Positions 10,830-22,382 of a stretch of 64,000 bases of DNA are shown here, one piece after another. The DNA is from Limnephilus marmoratus (taxonomy: Eukaryota > Arthropoda > Insecta > Trichoptera > Limnephilidae). The stretch spans positions 17,650,736 through 17,714,735 of the forward strand of contig OU862931.1 of the NCBI GenBank assembly GCA_917880885.1. Reading direction: 5' to 3'. The position numbers and the translations under genes were made by a program. Position 1 is the stretch's first letter; the number at the start of each line of letters is the position of its first letter. Under the pieces are notes generated by a model. The model did no database searches and was not told where the DNA came from. It worked only from the letters and a program-made list of their open reading frames with translations.

Positions 10830-11095
10830 TCACCTTTTTTTTACACTGGTGGCCCGAGAAAAAAATCCTCAGGACATGTGTCATCTTTGGGGATGCTGAG
10901 AGGAGAAGGAGAAAGGGAGGAGAGGAAGTTCTTGGAAAAAGATATGAGAGGTGGGTAGGAATCTTGGGGTCAATGTGTCCATGAGTGACAGACTTTTGAA
11001 TCCATCCCTCTCACTGCGGTGATGGGTGAAGAGAGTCCGGCTAGAGAGGTCTAGGTACCTAATATAAGTCACCCATGGATAATAGACACAAGGGA
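10830..11095 (-). mobile_element. S1 dispersed repeat, minus orientation
   Basis: Starts on the plus strand with a T run (tail), then GGTGGCCCGAG, CCTCAGGACATGTGTCATC, a purine-rich AGGAGAGGAAGTTCTTGG segment, TCCATCCCTCTCACTGCGGT and GTCCGGCTAGAGAGGTC. The same order of blocks is found at 42.8, 44.6 and 54.6 kb. Confidence 0.65.
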
Positions 11096-12735
11096 GATGG
11101 GCTATGAAACATTATTAGTACGAAACAGCGCCACCAAACGTTTCGCTAACATCGTTCACCCGTACTACTGCAAATCTACTAAAGTTTGTTTCTACACTCA
11201 AACCAAATAAATAACTTTCATTACATAGGCTCTTTGATCGTCGGCACACTTCCAAACCACATCTCTATCTTCTATTCTATCGTTTCATTAAGAGAGAAAC
11301 GGGTGGCGTTTTGTCCATTCAAGCATACTACCCAATTTCCCCTCCTGGATTTCAACACTAAGGCAATTTAAAAAAAAATGATATAGATATCGCCCACTAG
11401 CGTTTCAGTACGTTGTGCTTGTCACAAAAAATGTAGGTATGACTTGATAATTTTATAAATGGTTGGACATTTACACAATACATACTTCACTTACCTACAT
11501 GCAAAGATACATAGTTACCTACCTACTTTACCTACATACTTCTTACCTACATACATCATAGACCCTGTATTTGTAGCTTGTATTGTCACATGATCCTTTC
11601 CTACCTATCCCTGTATACCTGTCATTTTATCATACCCACATTCAGTCCTCAATCGACCATCGCCGCATGAACATCTCTAATATACCGCTTACCGCACCCG
11701 CAATTAATCCCACATACCGCGACTAATACTTTTTTCCTTTCCTTGCATTCTTTTTACTCATTTCAAAACACATACAAGGTCCTACGACATCCACATCCGA
11801 ATAAAACACACATCAATAAATATTGTGTACAAAGTGTTTTTTGTGGTTTTCCCTTATTTTAATCAAGAAATAATTACAAACTTTCATCCGAGATTTCTTA
11901 TTTACAACACGATTAACTGAATTGAAACATACCAATCAAAGTTTCAAAGACTAACTAAACTTCTAAATTCAGGATACAGAAGATAATTGCTTGATAATGA
12001 TTTCAGTAAATATCTGCGACAAAGGGGTGGCTGTCAACCGAAACAACTGGAAAGTGGAGTAAATTTCAGGGAACTTTCCCGAACACTTTTCAAAACACTT
12101 TGCTAGAAGTTCTGCAATTTGTAAAGGCTCCGACACTCGCAACAAGTAAACTTTTAAGAAGGATTTTTTGGGAAAATACGTATTCGTATGACGCATACAC
12201 ACATTTTTCGCTGTTAGTTATAAAGATCAGAAGTTCTCAACCTTTAACCTTTAGAAAGTCACTTGAAAATTAGTTTTTTTTTCATAATCATTTTGGTAAG
12301 GGATGTCACACCGCTCTTCCAATTTAGAAGTAGTTTAGAGCTTGTTAAGTGTTGGCCTCCGAAATCATAGTTGTTAATATAATATAATATTTTTTCATTT
12401 TTTTTCATTTTTTCAATTGCAAACCTAAAATCGATTTCAGAAATACCAGTGATAATAAAATCGACAATACAGTGTCGATTTTTTTTAGTAATACACTGGT
12501 ACATATGGTGTATAGACAAGAGTTTTTTCCTTGATGCATTTGAATGAAAATATATTTTATACTTTTGTTATTCGGCGGTACATCCTCTCAACACACAAGG
12601 TACTATAAAGTGTTATAAGTACTATATTATAAAGTATTTTTATTTATTTTATTAGTAAGGGTCTTTGCATTTTATTGCCCATCCATTATATTGTGCGTGT
12701 AGGCACATATTTCCTTTATTTATGTTATAATCATG
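11096..12735. other. unassigned spacer
   Basis: Contains TACCTAC-rich simple sequence at about 11490-11560. Minus-strand frames at 11969-12202 and 12259-12519 have no recognisable domain. No gene is supported. Confidence 0.35.
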
Positions 12736-12744
12736 TTAAGAGGA

Positions 12745-12905
12745 CGCGTGCCTCGTACTGAACACGGGTTTGGGAAGGGATTGGCGTTACAAACCCGTGC
12801 ACAATAGGATGCCACTTGCCTTCTACTGGACACGGGTTGGAGGAAAAATGGCATTACAAACACGTGTTGATTTCGAGGCATGGTTGCCTCCTGTTGAACA
12901 CGGAA
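12745..12905. repeat. degenerate tandem repeat, unit about 70-77 bp, with inner palindromes
   Basis: Two and a half units begin TGCCTYSTRYTGRACACGG (about 12749, 12817 and 12889). Within a unit, ACACGGGTTT is followed by AAACCCGTG or AAACACGTG, giving a potential hairpin. The overlapping 74-codon frame at 12770-12994 is probably a by-product of the repeat. Confidence 0.5.
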
Positions 12906-13169
12906 AAGGAAATACGCTTATACCCGGGACTCTTAGATACATATTGTGTAGGTATCTCCTATTTTTTCCTAAACTTTATATTGTAAATAAGTAAGCCGAG
13001 GTACCAACCGTCGGGGGATCAACTGTCACGGACCGCAGTTTTCAACCATTATGAAAGACACGGTACACTGATGATATAACTAAATGTCGAACCCCAAAAT
13101 TACCAACGTCATGAAACCGAAAAAAAATCCCCAACTTAAGAAATTCTTACATTCACTCTTTGTTAAATA

Positions 13170-14083
13170 TTAGGTCCTTACATATGAAATTGGCGTTTTG
13201 TATGGGAGGAACATAAAGTTGATTTTTTTTAAATATAATGTATTTATTTAATCAAAGTATGTACCATTGCTATCTATGCACTTTTGCCATCTCATAGGTA
13301 GTTCATCGATCCCTTTACTAAAAACACCATTCGAACGGGAATCAATAAAATCTTTGAAGGCGGTTTGGACTGCCCCATTGGAGTTGAATTTTTTCCCTTG
13401 CAAGAAGTTATCCAAATTTCGAAAAAAATGGTAATCTGTTGGGGCAAGGTCCGGAGAGTACGGTGGATGTCTTAGACATTCCAATTGAATTTGGTAGCCT
13501 TCTGTTGTGCAGTGTGTGGTCTAGCATTCTAACGCGCGTTTGTTGATTTGCTTCACTCAATTCGTGAGGTACCCACCTTTCAAGCTTTTTCACCTTCCCA
13601 ATTTCAAGTTGACACTAACACCGCAGCCTGCAGCTAACTCGGACATGGTTTGCGATGGATCCGCTTCCACGATAGCCTTAAATTATTCATTATCAACTTT
13701 GGTCTCCGGCCGTCCACGGGGCTTGTTCTGCAGGTCGAAATTTCCAGAACGAAAAGGTTGGAACCAAAAACGCACTGTGTTTTCTTTTGCGGCATCGTCG
13801 CCATACGCATCATTAATCCTTCGAGCCGTTTCTGCAGCACTGGTGCCACGGTGGAACTTGTACTTGTAAATAACGCGATATTTCAAGTTTTCCATTTTGT
13901 AAACTAAGGGATGCAAAGAAAAAAACAATTAAGGAAAAAACAAATGAATTATAATTTTCGAAACACAAATACATGAGTAAATAGCTGTATAAATTTGAAT
14001 TTGAAATTCCTAACTAAAGCGAAGATATTTGAGATCAAAATTGCCAGTACGGCAAAACGCCAATTTCATATGTAAGGACCTAA
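13170..14083 (-). mobile_element. mariner element, internally deleted, with perfect 31-bp TIRs
   Basis: The terminal inverted repeats at 13170-13200 and 14053-14083 are identical over 31 bp, starting TTAGGTCCTTACATATG, and are flanked by the TA target duplication (13168-13169, 14084-14085). At 914 bp it is shorter than a usual mariner of about 1.3 kb. Intact TIRs mean it could be moved by a related transposase supplied in trans. Confidence 0.95.
13248..13895 (-). pseudogene. mariner transposase remnant
   Basis: Mariner transposase cuts and pastes the element through a DD34D catalytic triad. The start ATG is at 13893-13895. The N-terminal paired-type helix-turn-helix is recognisable (YKFHRGTSAAETARRI, then NTVRFWFQPFRSGNFDL and the GRP linker). 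A TAA near 13683 and a frameshift near 13600 follow. WVPHELSEANQQTR then runs directly into NARPHTAQQ at about 13530, so the block carrying the first catalytic Asp is gone and the Asp expected before NARPH is not visible. The C-terminal HPPYSPDLAPTDYHFF with the last catalytic Asp remains. It cannot encode an active enzyme. Confidence 0.9.
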
Positions 14084-14085
14084 TA

Positions 14086-15690
14086 CTTATAAAATCAACT
14101 TGAATCCAATACGTACCCACTGGACCTTGGCGGATCTTGCAAATTTCAGAAATAATGAGTTTCATTTTTGATGTATTCTAGTCATAATAATATAACAATA
14201 TTCCTGCTAGAGGTCGCATGAGCATAAATTCTAGTTCGAGCTTTCAAATCGAAATAATCAATATAAATATAATACTTACGAGTATCTGCCTGAAAAAAGT
14301 TTGGTAAAATAGTAATTGTCATAGAACAGAGACACCTTTTTGGACAAATTGCATGTTTTTTTGCAGGCGAGGTCTAGTGTTCACAAAACTAGTTATACCG
14401 CAAAATTTCAGTAAATGTGGTTACGATGGCTCGGCAGACATTAAGCAAAAAATAAAAAAAGATAATTTTTGGAGTTTGTCCATTTACACGTTGACCAATA
14501 ATAATTTTTAAAGCGTAGTTTCCTTTGCCGCTTCCATAACATCGCTAAACATTAATTAATATTACGTTAGCAAAACGCCGGTTGAGAACTACTGTTTTGG
14601 AGTTTGTGTAAGCGACAACATAAACATTTTTATAACAATCTAAACTTCCAAACGAATTTCTAATTTTGGAAAGCACTCGCACTGATTGCTTCTATTACAT
14701 ATTTATTTTTTATACATGGACGGTACCCGGAAACTTGGGGTACAAGCGGGAAATACAAATAAACGAGATTAAATCACTTTATTAAATAAAGAGTTCATTC
14801 AAAGATATTCAATCTAAGACTTAACGGTAGACTTAGCGGTAACCTAAGTCCACACATTACAGGAGCAATAAAAACACATTGTAGGAAATGCTAATGAATA
14901 TTTCGTAATATGTATATTTTGAAAACAGCTATTGATTAAATCTTTAACACCCTTAGTTCTTCTATCAAAGAATTTTACATAAACATTTTGGAGTTTATTT
15001 TATAAACGAATATATTAACCAAAATTCTAATTCTGGTCGGGCAAAGATAATCTTTTAGATGCTGGATAAGTGAAAAGAAATGTTAGCGGAAGCGCAAAGG
15101 GGATGGACTCATCCCTAGGTAAACATTATTGTTGATTGCATCTTCAGACGAGGGTGTAATTAAAGGATATACTTTTCGGGTGGGGAGTGTTAGCAGGGCC
15201 GCATTACTTGCGATCCTTTCCCAGCAAATTTCCGCCCTATTTTTTTAATATAATATACATACTTAAAAGACTATTGCTCCCTACTCTCCTGTGTCAGTAG
15301 GACAGTAGGAGTATGTTGTGGAGGTTAAAGGAGGTGGGAGTAGAAAGAGTCAAGGTGGAAAAAAACTTTTTATTGTTGTTTGTTTACGCCTTGATGGCTT
15401 TAACATATAAAATAAATTGTACAGGAGCATTATAACAAGTTTGCAGTATCATAAGTATATGGTACATAAAATGATAAACAGAGCTAGAAAGATATAAGTA
15501 GGCTTAACATAAGTAGGTATTAATATTCGAGTAATTGTTTACAAAGGAGTTCAACAAGCGGATTCGTATTTGGGCTCAAGCTACAATTCAATAATTATTG
15601 TCACAATATCACACAAAATTGTGATTCCCAATATACTTGAAGCATACCGGTATTGCAGTGGTGTAAAACATTTTTAACGATTAATATAAA
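14086..15690. other. unassigned spacer
   Basis: AT-rich, without a recognisable gene. Short homopolymers only. A GTACCCGG-containing patch near 14730 resembles motifs near some repeat ends elsewhere but has no clear boundaries. Confidence 0.35.
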
Positions 15691-15775
15691 AGTAGGTAAT
15701 TTTTTTTTGTAATTAATTATTTTTATTTATTTATTTTTTTAATTATAATTTTTTTTTGTTATCATAAATGTACGT

Positions 15776-16098
15776 ATGTTTGTTATTATTATGAAAAAGA
15801 AAAAAAAGAAAATGTACACAGTAATTACATATGTAAATAAGTAAGTAGGTACTATGAATGTAGTTATCATGAATGTAGTTACAGAGCAGTGGGTATTAAG
15901 TTTGTTACTGTTAACAATGTGAAACATTTAAGGATTTTTACATTAGTTTGTTATTATCAGGAAAAAAATAAAATAAAAGGTACACAGCAATTACATATAT
16001 GTATAAAGAAGTAAGTAGATACTATGAAAGTAGTTACAGAGCAATGGGTATTAAATTTGTTACTTTTAACAATCTGGTACATTTTAGGATTTTTGCAT
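15776..16098 (-). repeat. tandem duplication in the LINE 3' UTR, two units of about 160 bp
   Basis: Plus-strand units run from about 15776 (GTTTGTTATTATTATGA) to 15941 and from 15945 (GTTTGTTATTATCAGGA) to 16098. Both include GTACACAG(T/C)AATTACATAT, AAGTAAGTAG, GTAGTTACAGAGCA(G/A)TGGGTATTAA and AGGATTTTT. The first unit holds an extra short internal duplication of ATGAATGTAGTTA. Confidence 0.75.
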
Positions 16099-18225
16099 CT
16101 GCATACATATACGCTTTTTGAAGGAAGCGATGTTTTTATAAAAAAATATATCGACTGAGCAAGTTTCATTCCCCACACGATGCAATCTCTGAAGACAAGA
16201 GTTAAACATAAAATTAGTGCGAGAAGCAACTACGTTAAATGGAGCATGGAGTCTGGTGTTGTAATTGTTAGGTACTTGATAATTTATCATGTTCACAAGT
16301 TCAGGGCTATCCAAATATCCGTTTATAATTTTAAATAATAATAAAACATCACAGATTTTTCTTCGCTGTGACAATTCGGGTAATTTAAGCAATTGCATTA
16401 AATAATTATAATTAAATTTTCTATTGGAATTTTTAATTAATAATTTATATGCCTTAAAAATTTATGTTGTACTCTTTCAATTTTGTGTGAGTGCACATTG
16501 TATAATAGCGACCAGAGAGAGGAATTATACTCAAGAATACTTCTGACTAGCGTTATGTATAGCGATTTGAGTGTATTAGTATGCATTAGATCTTTGGACG
16601 ATCTTAACACAAAACCGAGACATTTAAGTGCTTTATTCGTGATTGCATCAATGTGGGGGACAAATGTCATCTTGTTATCAAAAACGACACCCAGATCCTT
16701 TATTAATGTTACTGTAGAAAGATTCACATTGTTAATGTGATATTGAAAGAGTATTGGATTTTTATTTCGAGAAAAACTTATAGATTGACATTTGTTAATG
16801 TTTAAAAATAAATCATTTATGTTACACCAATTATATAATCGATCCAAGTTGTTTTGCAATACAAGACAGTCCATTAAATTTCTTATAATAGTGTATATTT
16901 TCAAGTCATCAGCAAACAATAGGAAATGGATACCTTCAAATATTGAAACAATGTCATTAATAAATAGCAAAAAAAGAATAGGACCTAGATGAGAACCTTG
17001 GGGCACCCCACTTGAAGCTTCAATTTCGTTTGACATATGGTTAGATAGTTTAACGTATAATTTTCTAGATGTTAAATAGGTCTCAAACCATTTTAGTAGA
17101 TTTCCTTTTATCCCATATACTTTTAGTTTGTTTAATAAGATTTTTTGGGAAACTTTGTCGAATGCTTTGCTGAAATCTGTGTAAACTGCATCCGTTTGCA
17201 ATTTTGAATTTAGATTGTCTGAAATATATTTTTCGTATATAATTAAGTTTGTAAGTGTAGATCTTCTGGATATAAATCCATGTTGGTGGAGGGAAATGAT
17301 TTTACGAGCCTGTAATATAAATTTTGATAGAACTACGGATTCAAACAATTTAGGTATCACTGATTGTATGCAAATAGGTCTGTAGTTAGAAGCATCCGTT
17401 TTATCACCCTTTTTATAGATGGGACTAAGGAAACTGATCTTCCATTTTTGAGGGAAAAGGCCTGATGCTAATGATATATTGAATATATTGGTTAAATGAC
17501 CTTTTAAGCTAGATACACAGTTTTTTTAAATAAGTTGCTGGTATGGTGTCTGGGCCAGCGGATTTCTGACTATCTAATAGTGTAATTTTACGCTGAACAT
17601 CGATTTCATCAATAACAAGGTCATTAAAATCAATAGAAATATTTGAGTTGAATTGAGGTATTTGGTTATTAGATGAGTTTACATCATATACTTCGCCAAA
17701 GCATTCGGCAAATAAGTTAGTAATTCCTTGAGGTGTATCAGCAATTTTACCATTGTAGTATATGATAGACGGAATACCAGATTCATTACTATTCAGATTG
17801 TTTACAAATTTGAATAAATTTTGAGGTTTATTTTGTAACGATTTCTCTATATTTCCAGGTATTCTTTGTAACAAGAGATCGATATGTTTTTCACCCTTTT
17901 ACGTAAATTAGAAAAAAGTAGATAGTCATTTGGAGCTCGAGATATTTTGAATGTTTTATGTGCAAGTTTTTTTGACTGGATGGTACAAATTAGCTCTTTG
18001 CTAAACCATTTGGGGTAATTAGATGTCCTACATTTTGTAATAGGGACGTACAGTTCAATTGATTTGTTAATTATACAGTAAAAAGATTCTATTATATCAT
18101 TGATGTTATTACAATTACTAATGAAGTTCCAGTCTGATTTAGCGAGAAACTCGTTAATCTTAGGATAATTAGCTTTATAAAAATTTGATTTTTCTTTAAA
18201 AGACTCTAAATTTAAATTTTAACGT
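16084..18225 (-). pseudogene. CR1/jockey-like ORF2: reverse transcriptase and C-terminal domain, broken
   Basis: Reading from 18225 downward: a pre-RT linker (WFSKELICTIQSKKLAHK, about 17990), SAGPDTIPATYLKKL (about 17520), NYRPICIQSVIPKLFE (about 17370), YTDFSKAFDKV (about 17180), SSGVPQGSHLGPILFLLF (about 17000), the catalytic FADDLKIY (about 16900), the thumb LVRSILEYNSSLW and the C-terminal domain ending at 16084. There are at least three frameshifts: near 17856, in a 7-T run at 17521-17527, and between 16399 and 16437. The family copies its RNA onto nicked DNA; this copy lacks the nuclease. The SDFSKAFDKV-type box and the absence of RNase H fit the CR1/L2/Daphne side of the jockey superfamily. 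Confidence 0.85.
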
Positions 18226-18309
18226 ATTCGAAAATTTTTAGACGCCGTCAAGATTTACGACCGTTTACTCTTTGTTTATAAATGAATATAAATCAAATTT
18301 AAAAATGTT

Positions 18310-18420
18310 ATTATTAAGTACTTTCCTTCCTCTCTTCAAAAAGACCCTCGACACAGCATTCCCAAAGATGACATAGGGTCTGTGAGAAATTATTTTAAAG
18401 TTAATGTAAAAAAATGTTTT
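18310..18420 (+). mobile_element. S1 dispersed repeat, 3' part
   Basis: CTTCAAAAAGACCCTC, CATTCCCAAAGATGACATAGGG, GAGAAATTATTTTA and AATGTAAAAAAATG match the 3' end of S1 in plus orientation, including the poly-A tail. Confidence 0.6.
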
Positions 18421-18429
18421 ATTATTGTG

Positions 18430-19680
18430 AGAGCATCTTTGGGGTACAAGGCCATTGTCGAATTGCCTTGAACAAATGACCATGAACGCCGAAATAGCTG
18501 TCACAATAAGATGAACTAAAATGTTTGTAGAATTCTATAATATATATTAAATTAGATTTGTTTATTTAATATAAAAATTGAGATATATGAATTAAACTAT
18601 ACGTTATTTCGAAATAATGTGACATTATTTTTTTTGTAGTATCACAGCATCAATAAAGGATTTTTGTAGGAAAACTGTCAGTGTCTACCCGATTTTCTCA
18701 AGTTTCAAAAATATAGATGAAACATCTAACATGGCGAACAATTTAAGCAGATTAGGAAATCTCAGAGCTTCATAATCATAATGTAAATAATGACATTTGT
18801 TACTCAAAATACTTGCGTTGATCTACAATTTCCCGATTATGCCAGATAACGAAGTACCAGTTAAATCGTTTTAAATCTTTATGGCGGGCTCAACGCCACC
18901 TTAGTCCAGGTTTGTTTTCTCGCTAAGGAAGAAGAATTCTCGTAAGTCGTTAAGAGGGAGAACGAGAAATGGATTAGAAGAGCTCGGCAAACAGGAAGAG
19001 AAAAAGAGGAGCCAGCAGAAAAACGATAAACGAAACCCGTTTAAAAAAGGAAATGCTTTTTGAGGGGTTCTTAATTTATCTAAAATCAAAGGAATTATTT
19101 TTTTCACTTTCAACCAGTGAGGGGGGACGGATACTCTTAAAGATTTGATATTGAAGAAATTAGACATATACAAAGAATAATTAAAAATTAGTAATGTTTC
19201 TCGTCTATCATATTTCCATTTCATTATACACGTAAAGAAAAATATAATTTTCTTTAATTTAAAACAATGCTTATTGTGGCTGTATGTATCGTGGACTGTC
19301 AACTCGATATTTTATAGTCTATGGATAATTAAAACTGTAGCAAAATTAATCTATGAGATATGATAAAGCAAATTGATAAGATTAATTTCAAATTGATAAG
19401 ATTAATTTCAAATTGATAAGATTAATAATCTTAAATTAAAAGTAATTATTATCGTGATTGTGATTAAGGAAACGACATTACAATCAAAAACATTAAATGT
19501 CGTTTCTTTCCTTGCAGGAAGTGTTTTGTTACTACTTGTAAATTTTGTGAGATTAACAAAATAAACCTTTTTTTCCTTACGGAGAAACTCAATTGTGTTT
19601 TAATTGATTGTGTCGTCGAAATCACAAAGAAAACATCATTATACACATGATGCATGTAATAATAATGTACAAACTTATTT
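18430..19680. other. unassigned spacer with a 20-bp tandem repeat
   Basis: At 19371-19428 AATTGATAAGATTAATTTCA is present in about 2.8 tandem copies. A 133-codon minus-strand frame at 18901-19302 has no domain I recognise and no supporting context; it is not called a gene. Confidence 0.4.
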
Positions 19681-19689
19681 TGTTGTTAA

Positions 19690-19815
19690 TATAACATTTG
19701 TAAAATCCCAACTTGATTTTGCCTCTGTCATTTGGAATCCCCAATTTACATTGAACGTACTGAAAACACTATTTTTATTTACTAAACATTCGTCATATCG
19801 CTTTAGTAAACATTA
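19690..19815 (+). pseudogene. LINE reverse transcriptase relic (thumb segment)
   Basis: A short plus-strand frame reads VKSQLDFASVIWNPQFTLNV, the conserved segment just after the RT thumb in jockey/CR1 elements (compare LVRPHLEYASVILSPF at 58.6 kb). Only about 40 codons survive, without flanking motifs. Confidence 0.55.
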
Positions 19816-20365
19816 ATTTAAACACATTCCTCTACATAAATGTAGAAAAATCGCTGACGCGTTGTTCTTATCGAAAGCTTTGAACTGAATTGTTCGTCGT
19901 TCTATTAGAAAATGATTACATTTCGTTGCCCTGAACGCAACACCACGATTTATTTAAGTCCAGCGAATACCCGCAAGCAGCTTACCCCTTTAATGCTAAC
20001 TTAAAAATGGAAAATCCTTCTTGAAATCAAATTCAAATCAATACGTCCGCACAGTCAGGCGGCTGGCTTAGCGCCTAGGTCTGGAGCCTAGTGGCTTCCA
20101 TTCTGGCTACTTTTTAGGATACACGGTGGCCGCACTGAAGGTGGTTTGCGTGGTGGGTCGCTAGGTGCCTTGGTCATTTGCTTATCGGCACGTTGACGAG
20201 AGAGATGTCACTTTCAAACATAGTTCTAAAATTGCTACTCACAGAAAATTCATCTTTAAAATATACCATTTCATGGCCTTATCCATCATGTTGGGTTTAT
20301 GACAAATAAGTCACGGTCAAGTCATGGGGAGTTTAATGTTCTATAAAAACAATTAAACAAAAAAA

Positions 20366-20440
20366 TTACGAATATTTGCGTATGTCCAGAGAAACATTTG
20401 ATCTTCTTCTCAGAAAAGTTAAAGGAAAAATAATTTAGAT
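20366..20440 (+). pseudogene. Harbinger-type transposase N-terminal fragment
   Basis: Reads NYEYLRMSRETFDLLLRKVK followed shortly by a stop. The (Y/F)LRMS.ETF..LL..V block is conserved in the N-terminal region of PIF/Harbinger transposases (HARBI1-like). The DDE catalytic part is absent. Confidence 0.65.
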
Positions 20441-20449
20441 ACTCTTCTT

Positions 20450-20633
20450 ACAAAAAGCATAGCAAAAAAGCATATTTTTCTACTTCGATTGCTACCTCTT
20501 CCCATGGTTTCTTTAAGGCAAATGCATTTTTATTGAGTTTATTAGCTGGATTCCACAGAGGTTCTCTTTTAAAAACTGGTGCATTTAATATTTCATCATT
20601 TTTTCTTCTAAAATACCTCGCGCCTGGTGACAA
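20450..20633 (-). pseudogene. MADF-like DNA-binding domain fragment
   Basis: On the minus strand REPLWNPANKLNKNAFALKKPWEEVAIEVE fits the spacing LWN...-Y/N-K-...-WEEIA of MADF domains (longer stretches not shown). In Harbinger-type elements a MADF/Myb protein assists the transposase. Position and orientation inside 20044-20990 support this reading. The fragment is short and lacks the domain's C-terminal helix. Confidence 0.55.
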
Positions 20634-21664
20634 AAAACCAACGCGATTGTTTACCTCGATACACGCTAAGCGGCTAACTAAGCGCTAAGCGCGCAGTGCG
20701 GCCGGTCGCGAAAATTCTACAACGTTCGTTTTACTAATGGGCTCTATACATCATACAATTTCTAGTCACTTCTTGCTGGCCTGCTTGCTTCTGCCGCAGA
20801 GAATCCCTGCATGCGTCTCGTTCTAGCGGACCTTTAACAAACGAGACAGCGCTAGTTCGCTCAACTCCACGCTCTCTGCAGTCACTGCCTGCAGTCACTG
20901 CATGCAGTGTCGTGTGTAGGCCGCTTAAGCTAAACGCTAGGTGACTCGCTAGGCTCTAGGAGCTAAGCAAGCCGCCTGTCTGTGCGGACGTAGCCTAAGG
21001 ATTGGTCCAATATTTTCCTTCAATCAAAAACGTTATGAAGTACCTAACGAAGAGACCCTTAAACTAACCTTTTTACTTTCAAGTGTTTCATTCTATTTTC
21101 ATTAAGTTCATTTTTTTACGTATTGAAAGAAAAATATATGTTTCCGGGTAAAAAAGGTTTTTGATATAATATTTTGGTGTTATGCCTAAAATGTGAATTA
21201 AAGTAATGAACGTTTATTGAATACCTGCACAAGAGTGAGTGGGACTTTGGCATCCTCATTTGAGGGTTGTTTTGAAAGGAGTGGGGAGGGAAGGATACAG
21301 GAAAAAGAATGGTTGTCGAGAATATACCTCAATAAATTTAAAAAAAAATCATTTTATTATTTGATTGAGCATATTACTATCAAATATCAAGTATAATTCA
21401 ATATTTAGATCTCCAAGTTATGAAGTTCACTCACATATAATTAAAATAATCAAAAATGATTATTAATTCGATGTTGAACATAACAATAGTTTTATTGTTA
21501 TATGTTATATAACAATAAAACCAGAGTCGCTATATTTAATTTCGTTCCTGGTAACACGGTTACAAAACAGTACCCACCATAATATTGTAAGTATTATTCT
21601 TCTTCAACGTCGGAATATTATACGCCTATGAGACGAATTAAAAAATTGGGAAATTAATCTCCGA

Positions 21665-22080
21665 TGCTACTTCTTCAATGGCGCTACAGCCCATTTCGAG
21701 CCTTGGCCTCCTTCAAAATAAGCCTCCACCGCCCTCTGTCCTCGGCCGTCGTCTTCCAATCTGCAACATGGAGTAATCCTCTTGCATCCTTCCTGACATC
21801 ATCCTCCCATCTCAGTCTAGGTCTGCCCGCCTTTCGTTTACCTTCCGGGTGTCCTGTCAGAACCTTCTTCGGTACTCGTGTGCTTGGCATTCGCTGCACA
21901 TGTCCGGCCCATCTTAATCTTTGGAGTCTTAAATGGGTGGAGAGTCTGGGAGCTTGGTAAATATCATAGAGCTCATTATTGTGGCGGATTCTCCATGCCT
22001 CTCCCTCTTCCACCGCTCCTAAGATTCTTCGAAGTACTTACCTTTCTTTCGAAGATGTCCGATGTTACAGGTAGGTATAT
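21665..22080 (-). pseudogene. RTE-type LINE, C-terminal end of ORF2
   Basis: The minus strand contains LRWAGHVQRMPSTRVPKKVL, GKRKAGRPRLRWEDDVRKD and RGRWRLILKEAKARNGL, the C-terminal tail of RTE-type ORF2 proteins downstream of the reverse transcriptase. The stop is at about 21684. Only this tail is present, so it is a 5'-truncated copy. Its sequence differs from the three RTE-like copies at 3.0, 23.8 and 37.5 kb, so it is a separate family. Confidence 0.8.
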
Positions 22081-22382
22081 TTAGTTCAACAATATTCTAA
22101 ATAATACGCTTAATACATTTTTTGTCATCGAATAGAGCTAATTAATACAATGAAATTGTTTAACTCTGGGTGTGAAAAAAAACGTTGGTTGATTTGATTG
22201 TTGGTCGATTACTTTTAAAAATCTGTCTTACTTTTTCGTTTATGTTTACTATAAAATAATCTACGTAAAAGTTTATAAGTAGTAAAACGATAAATTGAAT
22301 GCTTGTTGAACTCCTTTGTGCAAATTTCCACGACAAAGTGACGTAAAAAGTATTTTTTTTGCCTACTGATATTCATTATATA

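Larger units (their letters stand above)
15700..18225 (-). mobile_element. CR1/jockey-like LINE, 5'-truncated, minus strand
   Basis: The minus strand carries the ORF2 linker, reverse transcriptase and C-terminal domain (18225 to 16084), then a 3' UTR with a tandem repeat (15776-16098) and an A-rich end (T/A-rich plus-strand sequence at 15697-15760). The endonuclease and ORF1 are missing, so the copy is 5'-truncated at about 18225. The target duplication was not resolved. Confidence 0.85.
20044..20990. mobile_element. PIF/Harbinger-type DNA transposon, internally deleted
   Basis: Inverted ends start CGTCCGCACAG(T/A)CAGGCGGCT and match over roughly 38 bp (20044-20081 versus the reverse of 20953-20990), flanked by TA on both sides (20042-20043, 20991-20992). 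Inside are two coding remnants in opposite orientation, a transposase piece and a MADF-domain piece. That pairing is characteristic of PIF/Harbinger elements, which carry a DDE transposase and a separate Myb/MADF-type DNA-binding protein. PIF elements usually have 3-bp targets; a 2-bp TA recalls the ISL2EU branch. The right end is unusually rich in CTAAGC/CTGCAGTCACTG repeats. Confidence 0.7.

Noticed and set aside
12770..12994. 74-codon frame
   Set aside because: Spans a degenerate tandem repeat; the repeat explains the openness.
18901..19302. 133-codon minus-strand frame
   Set aside because: Phe/Leu/Ser-rich by base composition; no domain, no neighbours and no similarity to window repeats.
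21240..21310. Possible additional S1 fragment (GCATCCTCATTTGAGGG, GGAGTGGGGAGGG)
   Set aside because: Only short purine-rich similarity; block order could not be confirmed.
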